Part shown: in pieces, positions 1 to 10,624 of the stretch
Layout of the letters: each line of letters begins with the position of its first letter
Position numbering within the stretch: the stretch's first letter is position 1
Assembly: GCA_007026445.1 (NCBI GenBank)
Contig: VDMD01000012.1
Location: forward strand, 62,001 to 126,000
Direction of reading: 5' to 3'
Length of the DNA: 64,000 nucleotides
DNA from: Schizophyllum amplum
Lineage: Eukaryota > Basidiomycota > Agaricomycetes > Agaricales > Schizophyllaceae
Made by a program: the position numbers and the translations under genes
Notes under the pieces: model-generated
What the model was told of the DNA's origin: nothing
The model's database searches: none
Seen by the model: the letters and a program-made list of their open reading frames with translations, nothing else

Positions 1-3000
1 ACTGGCGCAGCAGTTTCTGTGATGTATGTCAGCGCTATCCTGGAGGACACGAGAGACAGCATACGTCGCCCCCGATATCCGCCAGGCGGTTCAGGATCCC
101 CGCTTCGTAAGTCGCGACCTGCAAAATCATCTTCGCTACCGCAGCTGCTGCCCAGAAGTCGTCCTCCGAGTGTGTCGGCGTCCAAGACTGGTTCTGGAGA
201 TACAGAATTCCTGGATCGACCAACCCTATGCATATCGTATGCAGCCCCATTGATGAAGGTAGGAGGCCCTGCTGCTCGCACGTATTCAACGTCTATCTCG
301 CAAGTCAGCTCACCCCAGTCTTGTATAATAGCGTCTACGATGGCAGAACGTACCTCCAGTATTGCCTTGATTGTCAGCGGCGTGACCCTTGCCTTCATCT
401 TCAGTCCTTCACCCAGCACGTCCAGCAGCGACGTCAGTATGATACTCTGCGGCGTCGTCGACTCTGCCGCGGTCGCCGCTTTGCGGTGGAATGGGCCTGT
501 CACCTGTAGCAGGCGCACTAGCGTGCTCGCCGTGACGTTCAGTCGCAACATCAGGGTGCGCACAATCAGATCGGCTTGGAGGAACATGTCCTAGCAACGA
601 AGCTGATGAGTCGCCTTAGCGGTGCTACTAGCACATCAGGACGTACGCGGCTGTGCGCCTTGTTATGCTGTATAAGCAGAGTGGGCATGGCGAGGAGGGG
701 CTCGGGGTCGATGTCAGAAGGTGGAATGTATCCAGTCCGCCGCGCCATCTGGGCCAGCTGCTGACCAACGTCTGCATAGATGTGTCAGTCGAGTCTTGTC
801 CTGATTAGGAACTCGCACGTACAGCTCATGAGCTCCTTGGAATAGTTCTGGTGGAACACCGTCTCTACGAAAGACTGCATGTTGCCTATGAGCGTTTGGA
901 ATACGACGGGCTCGGTTTCTGGGCCACGCCCGAAGAGGTCGCGCAGAAGGCTTTCGTGTAGTGCGATGGGTTGCGGCAATTTTGTGGCCATATCTGTTAC
1001 CATTTTTATGACGACGAAAAAGTCTTGGTCATGTGGACGCTGCGATGGAACAGCGTAAGCGACCAGATATTAAATGCGCGTCGCGCAATCTTACCTTGCA
1101 AAGGTTCACGAAGAGTCCGCTGGTCGCGTATCTAAGAACTCGTCAGTATTTGCGCGACCCTCAGATTGAATACGCTTCACGTCGACAACACCGTGTGCAG
1201 AAACGCTTTGCACTGCGAGACCAGCGTGTCCTGCGATAGATGACTGTGCAGAATGATGACCTTCACCACCCGCTCGACGGCCACACTGTGAATAATCAGT
1301 GTCAGCATCATGCTTGGAAGAAATACGCACTAGACGACTGAGCCCATAAAGTCATAGCACCTCGAAATGAACGCTTGCGCGACCGACAAACACAGCTGTC
1401 GCAGCTCATAGCTGATGTCCTCCAGCAGAAGATCCAGGACACGTAGCACTGCGCGTCGCGCGGCGTGCTGCAAATGTCGCAAAGCTCGGCTTTGCAAATC
1501 GTGCTTGAAGAAGGTAATCACAAGCATTTCCAGTAGCGCCTTCAGTGCAAGCACCGGCAGGGTAGCCAGGTCAGACGCTGTTTCGAAGACCGCTAGTGCG
1601 AGATCGACGAATGGACTCCCGACAAGTAGATTGCAGTTGACCTCATCCCCGGCACGGCCCGTCATCGCAGAGGCCGGAAAATCGATGTAGTGCGCGGCGT
1701 CGAGGAGCATGGGCAGCGCGGTGATGCAGGGATGGCTGTGTTCAGGAAGAGTTTTGTGCTCGCCGAATCGAATGAAAGATGTAGTGAGGCTGTTCTCGAC
1801 GAAGTTGAACGCCACATTTAAAAAACCCATGGCTTGCGCAAGGTAGTACTTGATGCGAAGCAGACTTGTCTCCTCGACAAAGACACCTTCAGAGAGCATT
1901 TGGATACTGAGGACCAGGATTGACACCTGACCGGTCGGGTGAGCGGTAGATTGACAGTGAATCGATGCACTCACACGAAGCGTGAGGATTTCTGGATCCT
2001 CCACCGCAACACTCTTCTCGGAAATCTCCCTCGATAAGCCATACATGGACTAGTACTTGTGTCAGCTCTTCCGAAAAACTTGATGAACACCTCCTACCAG
2101 GTGAGCTGCCGCAGGGCCGTCTTCAGTATGACTCTCATCATATTCATCTTCCAGCAGCCGTTCCGTGATGGCCTGCCACGAGATAACTGACGACTGTTCA
2201 GATGACGAAGGACGGTCAAAGATGGTACTGACCTTGCCAACGTGGGAAGTGAGGGTGCAGCTGGATGAGGAAGGAGACCAATCTCACTCGTTCTGAAATT
2301 GGTGCCTTCGCAATGGCTTCGCTCCAACACTGAGCAATAGCCTCAAAATGCGCGGGAAGCAATGTTGATGAGAAGCCGTCGACCGCTACTCTGATCTCTT
2401 CCTGCTGGCAATCAGCAGGAGCGGCACGCACGGCGAGAAAGACACACCTGAGGATCTGCCCACATCCGAGCGAAGAAATGTTCGAATATATCAATGACTG
2501 CAGGACGCCATTGGCGATCCTCCACTTCGAAGGACGGACTGATCACGTCCATGACAATCCTTGACAGACGCACGATGGCCTGTAAGCTGACTCGAATGAT
2601 GAGCTAAAGCGAAAGACTAGGGACATGCAAGGCTGACCGTCTCTCCCATGCAGGCGCCGATAGCCATGCGTCAAGCACTGCGTTGAGTGGTTGCGTGTCG
2701 ACAACAAGTACTCGAAGGAGCAAGCTTGTTCTGATGCTGGATATCTCGTCCCTTTGCACCTCGTAAAGTTCCCATGCGCTGATAGTGACGCCGTCAGAGG
2801 GGATATCAGACTTTGACGTCGAGAGCGCACCATGTGTGCAGCATATCGCCGTTTCTCAGTATGAAGTTGTCGACCTCGTAAGACTCTAGCAGCGGCGACT
2901 CGAACAGGAACATGTAGAAGAACTTGGCAATCATGCACGAGACGTCGTCGACGCCTGCAGCGAGATAGACACGCAGGGCTGTCATCAGTTGCTGATCGAC

Positions 3001-6000
3001 AATAATAGGGTCGTTCACGGAGGAGGCGCGCATGTTCATTCGTCTCCTACAAAGAGCATATATCAGCTTGCAAGTATAGGCATCGCTTGCTCGAAGAAAC
3101 CTACCTCGATGGCAAATCCTCGACCTCTCTCGTAAGAGCCAAACCGAGGTCGATAAGTTTACTTCGGTCGCATCCGTAGAACAAAAGGCAAGTCGCTAAC
3201 GATTGTCGAATGAAAATTGTCCTGATAAATGTCATAAGAAAGATCGGTTTCAGGACCGTTGAGACGGATGCATACATGATTTCCATGTCCTTTCCCAGCC
3301 GCAAGCAATCAACGACATGACTTGAGAGATACGAATGTAGTGTTCCGAAGACCTTTTGCTGTTCATGCCGGCCCGTGGACCTCAGCCAAGCGGACGAGTA
3401 CACTGCCTTGACCAAGACTGTGGCATCTTCCATCGATACATCGGACGCCGTCGCGACTTCAACGAAGCGAATGAATGTCAGAGTTGGAATCTCCACGCCT
3501 GATCGCGAGAGCGTGCAGAGCCAGCGTAAGACGCGAGGGAACGAGTCAGGAGTTGCAGTGGCCGCAGAGTGGATTTGGTCCCACGGGTCGAGTAGCATCG
3601 GTTCTCGAACCGACTCGAAACTGTCATTTATAGTGCTTCGTCGTAAGGCGTCCGCGTCCCGCGTAAGCAATTTGTTGAGATGAAGAAACGGCTGCATATC
3701 CATCAGCATGAGGGGATAAACTCGGAAAAAGCCTTGCCTCCTGGAACAGGTCCAGCATGACCACTGCGTCCAGCCAGCTAACGAACAAGTGATCGGCAAT
3801 GTCAAACAGAACGGAAGCTTGCGACAGTTTATCGACATAGTATAGAGCTGTATTGTGCGTCGCAATGAGGTGCTTCTGATTTCAGGTTCAGTATCTGCTG
3901 CGTCGGTCGGAATATAGGAGGAGGGTCTCGCCTTTGCCTCTGCATCCGGCACGCTGAGCACCTCAACGACCGTCGTGTCGTCCCGTGCAGAGTCGACACA
4001 TATATCGTATATGAGAGCGCAATAGAGCGCTGGATCCTGGTCATGTAGCGCTGACAGCCATGGTTTGGCGTACTGGCGCAGCAGGGCAGTCCTGCAAGCA
4101 ACATAGTCACCTGCGCTGTTGCCCGAACTGTTCTGGTACGGGCGAATGTCACGGGAAGCAGGCCATGGCGGCTGATCCTGCCCCGACCTCACGCCAGGCA
4201 GAGCTCGTCTCCTTGCCACATAATCGCGCAAGATCGTCGCGTACATCGTGTCCTATCGCACGTCAGTGCGCTCACGACATCACGACAGACGAACATACCT
4301 CCGCTATGACCCACATAACAAGCCCGCGCGTGAGTCGCTTTTGCGCGTAGTCCGAGAGCATGCCGTCGGGCGGGAATCGACGCAAGAGTAGCAGGAAGCC
4401 CGCCTCATTGACGGACAGGTCAATGTCGGTCAAGCAGGCCTCGATCGCAGACACCAACGTCTCCACGGACGTAGAGATATCCAAGCCCAACGGCAGTGGG
4501 AAAACGCAGACCACGTCCTTGTCCTCGTCCGTCTCCATCGTCAGCTGTTGGCGCCTATCCGCTCTGTCGAAGAAGCCGAGCTGGTGCATGTGGGCCAAAA
4601 GCCAGCGCGCGGCCGTGTCCGAGCGAATGTTCAGCTCGTATCCCAAGAGGTCGCGCATGTAGGCGATGCGCACCACCTCGTACGGGTGCTGATCCTCTGC
4701 TGCTTCATCCACTTCCATAGCCGGAGACACGTTCAGGAAACCAGACGCTGCGCCCGCGGGCGTCTCCCGGCTCAGCGCAAACGGTGATTTGAGCATTGTT
4801 GTCACATACGCAAGACTGTTCCACTCGAAGAACAGCGTGTGCGCGGGTGCCGACAACTGATTCTGTTGGAAAAACTCGGAGATGTTCTCTGACATGGGCA
4901 AGGTACCGCCTTCGAGAAGGGATTGACAGAGGCCGACAGTGGTGTGCAGCTCAAAGGACCCGCGAGGATCTGCGCGGTCGACTATCTTCCCGTTACACTC
5001 GACGACAATTGTTCCCATCGCGACGCCGCGGTCCAGGAGCTGTAATTGTGTCCAGAGATGCCCGAGGAAGATGGAAACCTCCTCATAGCCGAATCGCCCT
5101 AGAGCGTTCTCGTCCATCGCCAGCATATCCCCATAAAAATCCAGACACGACGCACGCAGTTCGGCAACATCGATGTGGATGAAGGTCGAGTCGACGCGGA
5201 AGGTCCTACACGGCAGTATATCCTCCTTCGATCCACCCGCCGCACAACGCGAGTGCGCAAACTGCGCACAGGAAACGCAGCGCAGAGCCTGCACAATGCA
5301 ACCCCACAGCGGCTTCCGGCATATGAAGCACAAGCATAGCGTGAACAGATTCGTATAGCGGAAGGTATGCCGCCGCACCTGCGCCGCGTACGGCTCGACC
5401 GCGCGCGAGCCGCTCAGCACGTCGCAGAATCGGTACATCGCGACCTTGGTCCTCCCCGCGTCTGACGCAAGCGAGTATTGGCAGAGGTGGCTCCCGCGAG
5501 GGTGGTCGTAGCAGTCGAAGTGCACCGCGCAATGACAGAGCGCGCAGAACACGCCAAAGCCCTCGATCGCCTGGTAGCACGCGTGGCACTCACGCCCCGC
5601 GAAGCGCCACGGTGCGAACTGGTGCGCGTAGGGGTGGTCCTGCAGCAGCGCAGACGTATCGTCGGGAGCGCCGGGGAGCACCGATGGCCGGGCGATTGTA
5701 AGGTGCCCGGTAGCACGCCCCCAAAGAGAGAGCAGTGCGTGGGTGGCGGCGCGGCGGGCGCGAGGGGTATGGTAGGCGACGACGCTGAGGACGTCGAGAT
5801 ACGCGTCGGGCTTCGCGTCCACGATGTGCCGGAAGAGACCGTAGAAACGATGTACGATGTCGTTGCGGCCATCCTGTCTGGGCTCGAAATCCACGCACTC
5901 AAAGATGGCGGCTAGTAATGGGGGCACGAGTGCGGCGAGATGATACACAGCGGACTCCTGACCGGGGGCCATGGTCGATGGCAGTCCTGCTACGGTGTGC

Positions 6001-7281
6001 GATGGTTTTGACCATGGTTTCCAGAAGTCCTGATCCTCCTCGTCCTTCGGCTCGTTGATTTGAATCGACACAAGGGGCTGCCCATCGACGTGCTGTTCTG
6101 GTGGAAGCGGCTGAATGTCAATAATCTCTCTCACGTGTTGCCCGGCATACCTTCTGTGGACCCAAGCACCTCAGCAGAGCCCTGCGCAAGACTGAGGTCC
6201 TCCAATATCGCGCGAATCAAGCTGTCAAAGAATACTAGGAGACGTGGATGCATTTCCGGAGGAAACGTCGAGAAAGCAGGGATGACAGCCAAGCCGACCT
6301 GGCACATCGTCTTCGGTTCATGGCGACTGATGTAGAGCAGGTACTGCGCAATGTCTAGGGTGACAGCTTGCAAGGTGTTCGGCGGGCGATAAGGACCAGG
6401 GCGGTTGACTTTGAACCTGCAGTCTTCCAGCACAATTGAGGACAGAATGGAAATGCATTGCGACAGAAGCTCAGGCGCCTAAATACATCCATTACTACGC
6501 TGCTAACGATTATAAAATGACGGAGTACGACCTTCGTTTGACCAAAACTCGGGGACCCTGGCCGCGATGAGGGCGAGCGCGACCGGCCAGAAGGTGATAC
6601 GCTCGTTCGAGATCGGCGAAAGGGCGAGGGGAGGCGGGAGCCACTGGAGCGGTAGTCATCCCGGCTGCCTAGGCTTAGTGCGAGGTCAGCGATGAGCACA
6701 ACGAGGTCTGGCATGACTCACTTCTCGTCGAATATTCGCCACTTGTGCGCCGCGGAGATCATTAGTACATCCTTCAACTGCGTCATGAGTGCAAGGGAGG
6801 ATTCTGTTGAGAATGTAGCGTCGATCTCGTCTTCATCCTCTTCTTCACCGACAGGAGGGGAGCCGACTCTCCGCTGAGAAGGCTGAGGGTGCGAGGCTTG
6901 TCTTCCATGCCGTCCTACTCTCATCCGGCGCACTGCATCGACCATGACGACCAAAGACTTGGCGGATGTCAGGTTGCCATCCTGCTTAAAGCTCTCAAAG
7001 ACGGAGGGAGGAAGACTGCGGGCTTGTAGTTGATTCAGAACGTGGCCGAGGAGCTTACGCGACTCGGTTCGCGCCCTGTCCGTTGATTTGAAGGAGCCGA
7101 GTGAAGGAAATGCCGGCTTGTCGATGGAGGTGGGCGTAACAGGAGGCTCTGGACTAGTTGGCATCCGAGGGCTGGTTGGCGTCAGCCCATTTGTAGGCGT
7201 ATGGATGTTGAGTTCAGTGAAGGATTCATTGGGGCCGGGAGTGATGATTCGAGGCGGTCTGTGAGGTGGTTGAAAGCTCAT
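1..7281 (-). CDS. Very large HEAT-like protein with two C1-type zinc modules, possibly UNC80-like (3' end outside window)
   Basis: Multi-exon gene read leftwards; the start chosen is the ATG at 7281-7279, in a Pro/Ser/Thr-rich leader (residues MSFQPPHRPP). Exon blocks follow near 6718-7281, 6490-6650, 6160-6480, 4272-6115, 3101-4246, 2806-3039, 2216-2494, 1330-2046 and 785-1003, and reading continues to base 1, so the C-terminus is missing. Around 5230-5650 there are two Cys/His modules with C1 (phorbol-ester/DAG-type) spacing: the first contains CHACYQ, FCALCH and HFDCYD, the second LCLCFICRK and CVSCAQFAHSRC. The remainder is hydrophobic and helical, as in HEAT/armadillo scaffolds. Large fungal proteins of this build are annotated as UNC80-like, a NALCN/Cch1-type channel partner; that match is from memory and uncertain. 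Reading frame seems to slip near 3874 and back near 3735 within continuous coding sequence. Confidence 0.5.
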
Positions 7282-7457
7282 CGCACGCGGTCGGTGGCAC
7301 TGCGACGTCAGATAGAGCGTTAGGCTCGGAATACGGGAAGGAAGATGGCGGCAGGAGGCGAGCTTGTCGCTGCGCGTCGTGATGGATAGACGCGTGACAA
7401 TCGTGACAAGCGCGCGTTTCTCAGGCTCTTGCACTTGGACCGCTGACGACCGACGCA

Positions 7458-9612
7458 ATGGCGCCCAAGAAGAAAGGGACGAAGAACATGCGTCAGACCA
7501 CCCTGACCGGCATGATGAGCTCTTCGCCTCCCAAACCAGAACCCAAAGGAAAGAAGATCAAAGGACCGGCGCGTCCCAGCCCCTCCGCGTCTCAACCGAA
7601 GCGCAAGCGCCCAGCGACATCGAACCTTGGCTCAGACACGGACTCTGATCCAGATGCCATCCAGTTTGAACCTCGCAGGAAGGCGGCCCAGGTCACTATC
7701 AGCAGCGACGACGACTCTGACGACGAAGTCCTCGCGCCGATCACTCCGCGGAAGAGACGACGCGTCCCAACTGCTGCCAGCGATTCCGAGGACGCGCCCC
7801 CTCCCCCTCAGAAGAAAGTAAAGAAGAAGAAGCCGGCAAAACAGACTGCACCCAAAGCCAGCTCGTCCAAGAAGAAGCAGGAACCCATCGTCATATCCTC
7901 CTCCGAAGGCGAAGCGCCCGCGCCACCCAAGGCCAAAGGCAAGTCTAAAGCCGAAGTGAAGAAGCCCCCTGTCCCCGCCCCACACTCCTCTTCCGACGAA
8001 GACGAAGAGCCCGTACGCAAGAGCCGCTTTGCCAAAGGGACCCGGCCACCCACCCGGGACACAGACTCGGACAGTCTCATGGACGAGGTCGAGGAAGAGC
8101 GTGAGTCGCCGGTACATATCTCATTGGAAGCACTGTTGTACCTAGCCCGTTCTTCAAAGATATCATTGACTCCCGCTTTCGCGAGCGCGGCAAAAAGACC
8201 GCCTTCCAGAAGAGCCTTGAGCGACTCAAACGTGCGCCTCGTCCGCTACACGGTTCGTGCCTTCCTTTGACGAGTCTCCACCAGGCCGGAAGCAGGGCAG
8301 ACCGGAGGTGTCCTCATCTGACGAGGATGAGGAGGAAGATGACGATGATGCCGAGGACAGCGATGCAAAGGACAACGGCCCAAAACCTTTCCGTGGCGCG
8401 AAGCCCTCACGCGACTCGCTCTTCGGGTCAGACGTCGAGTCCGATGCGGGCAACGAAAGCGGCGACAGCTTCATCATCGAAGACGACGGCGCCGCCCCCG
8501 TCCAACTGCCCGTCGAGTTCAGTCTCGACACGTACCAGGACCTCGCGCACCAGTTCAAGAAGATCTTCCAGTTTTTCTGCCACGTCGCAGTGCGCCCACC
8601 TGACGACCGGCGCGACTTCATGGAACATGCCATGAAGAGTAGGTGTCTTCGAACTTGGCATTTGCCATTGCTGACGCTCGTTTTCGCCAGACGAAGAGTA
8701 CTTTTCCGTGCCTCTGCAGATGTTCCGCCGCAAGCTCGTCGGCCTGCGCGACTCCCTTGTCGCGGGCTCGCAGTGGCGCATCGACTTCAAGCGTGCGCTG
8801 GAGATATTCCCCGAGTTCGAGCTGGTGCAGATGGAGTGTACGTCTGCGCGGACACTGTGTGTCTCGTCGCTGACCGCCCCACAGTTGCTGTCCCGGACTG
8901 TGACGCGTGCCACATCAGCACTCGCATGTCGACACGCATCGGCCGCTTGACCGGGTACCCGTACGACCGGATGGGCTTCCAGGTACGTAGCTCGCCGCCG
9001 TTCACTGGTACGAGTACGCTGACGCGCATACCCGCATCAGCGTGACTACAGCATCGTCGCTGCCGACGGGGGTGACTCTTCCTCGGAAGACGACAGTGAC
9101 GACCCGGACTCCAAGAGCGCGATCGCGAAGCTCAAGAGGGAGTTCAACCTCGGCCGCTTCTGCGCTCGACGGGTGCGCGTCTTTCACGAGTTGACGCACT
9201 GGGAGGTGCGTACCATAAGCTCCAGCTCCTTCCTCTTTTCTTCTCCCGATGACATGTACCATACTGACGAGTTATGTTAGTATGCGTTGTTCCAGACCAT
9301 CCGCCTTGAAGTGGACGATCTGCAACTTATGAAGCGCGACAAGAAGGGCTTTGTCAAGGTTGCATTCGAAGGCGGACGGAAGCCCCCGAAGGTACGATTC
9401 TGCCCCTCTGACGAGTATTGTTTCCATTCCTGCCTCCACCTCACTCCACAATCGACTCACCTGCATCGGCTCTGCAGGACCCTACGGACGCCGATGGCAT
9501 CTGCGAGTGGCTGGACCAGCGACAGACCATCCAGACGGAATGGCGCAAAGTGAAAGACTTGATGGAGGCGGCGCGCGGGGTGGAGGTGAACAAGGGCCAG
9601 GATGACGATTGA
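7458..9612 (+). CDS. Nuclear DUF4211-domain protein with acidic/basic low-complexity N-terminus
   Basis: Starts at ATG 7458 (MAPKKKGTKNMRQTTLTG). The first 280 or so residues are alternating Lys/Arg-rich and Ser/Asp/Glu-rich tracts with several basic clusters (PRKRRR, KKVKKKKP) that could be nuclear localisation signals and SSDEDE-type sites for casein kinase 2. The C-terminal half is folded-looking: segments around LPVEFSLDTYQDLAHQFKK, CDACHISTRMSTRIGRLTG (a CxxC motif), an acidic insert, and a block ending ICEWLDQRQTIQTEW. This resembles the DUF4211 family of fungal chromatin-associated proteins, for which no biochemical activity is established. Several short introns interrupt it (near 8100, 8640, 8840, 8985, 9205 and 9390). 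The motif QTTLTGMM near the N-terminus resembles a degenerate PCNA-interacting peptide, but lacks the usual aromatic pair. Its start lies 177 bp from the divergent start of the left-hand gene, so the two may share a promoter. Confidence 0.72.
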
Positions 9613-9984
9613 AGGGTGTCAGTGATTGAGAGATGATGAATATGAATCAGAGGTGAGGATGATCACAGAGGGTGACGGAGAAGGCGAGCAGAACAATGGA
9701 TGTGTGCGCGCAAATCGCAGGAAGCTGACGCATGAGTTTGCAGAACTGTGCTAATGTGTACCCCTAACGTGCACCTTTGGTGGTATTCAACTACGTGGCG
9801 CAACGATCTCGGCCGGTCATTTGGAAGGCGTTTTGCGTTGGTCTATGCTCGGGGCAACTCAGAAGGCCATGCCAGCCTCTGCTCACCCGCTTTGCCATCC
9901 CGTAAACGCCAGTCCGCCTTGGTTTGTTCCGCTGAATGTCTGCATGAACGGTTGAAGGAAAGACACTCGAGGTCGACGACTGTT
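9613..9984. other. Intergenic, nothing recognised
   Basis: 3' flank of the DUF4211 gene followed by the upstream region of the tRNA gene. I see no coding, RNA or repeat signal. Confidence 0.5.
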
Positions 9985-10068
9985 GCCCGCGTAACTTAGT
10001 GGTAGAGTGTTGTACTTATGAGGTTACCCGAGATGCAAAAGTCGGCGGTTCGATCCCGCCCGTGGGCA
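9985..10068 (+). tRNA. tRNA-Ile (anticodon UAU) with a 12-nt intron
   Basis: A complete cloverleaf can be drawn. Acceptor GCCCGCG (9985-9991) pairs with CGTGGGC (10061-10067), with discriminator A at 10068. The D stem ACTT/GAGT, anticodon stem TTGTA (10010-10014) with TGCAA (10034-10038), and T stem GGCGG/CCGCC around loop TTCGATC all form. The anticodon loop starts CTTATG, placing UAU at 10017-10019, so the tRNA reads the rare AUA isoleucine codon. The intron AGGTTACCCGAG (10021-10032) sits between positions 37 and 38, the standard site for eukaryotic tRNA introns. Internal A and B boxes are present as part of the D and T arms. Confidence 0.93.
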
Positions 10069-10070
10069 GC

Positions 10071-10077
10071 TTTTTTT
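10071..10077 (+). terminator. RNA polymerase III terminator (T7)
   Basis: A run of seven T residues begins two bases after the mature 3' end of the tRNA, the normal stop signal for RNA polymerase III. Confidence 0.85.
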
Positions 10078-10624
10078 GCTGGTCTGTTTGGAAAGCTTGC
10101 ACGACTCATCCATTCTTCCCCCCTTTCCTTCTGCCGGCTGGTCTGATGCAGATCCATGTGGAGCCTCAGGAAGGTAATGCGCTCGATCGCAAGTGCAAAT
10201 TGAGAGACATTTTCCGGTTCGACAAGCCTGCCGGGCTCGTCAGTGGTCAAAATTCGGCACACAGGACAGCTCTTGACCACAAATTTTGCAGCCTTGACCA
10301 AGTCCAGGACGAAGGGACTTTGCTTGGACTCGATTAGGAGATCAACAGGACGTTGTGGCCGTCGTGGTCACGCATTTGTTGAATTTCACGTGACGTTATT
10401 TGGTTGCCTCCAAATAGAAGACAACAGCCTCCAGCGCTCCTCATATCTCGCGGTCACTGCTGAACAGTCGCCGAACGTCGTCGTCGTTGTTCGACAGAGG
10501 CACTGTATCCGCTTTCGCTGCATGCACAGCTGCTCAGTGCACACATAGCCGACGCTCGACTTCTTCGTATAGTCCGTTCAGTCGGCGCGCCGATCTCCCA
10601 CCGCCGTTCGCCCCATTCGCGGAC
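10078..10624. other. Intergenic with an unexplained antisense reading frame
   Basis: Contains the 5' flank of the SAP/kinase gene. On the minus strand a frame of about 100 codons stays open across 10080-10365 and reads protein-like (around KFVVKSCPVCRILTTDEPG), but it has no good ATG and no recognised domain. It may be a decayed gene or chance. Confidence 0.3.

Noticed and set aside
5478..5915. Plus-strand frame of 145 codons opposite the zinc-module region
   Set aside because: The sense strand carries two well-formed Cys/His modules; the antisense frame is a GC-driven shadow.
7632..8117. Minus-strand frame of 161 codons inside the DUF4211 gene
   Set aside because: Antisense of a Lys/Ser/Asp-rich low-complexity region; the sense frame is clearly the coding one.
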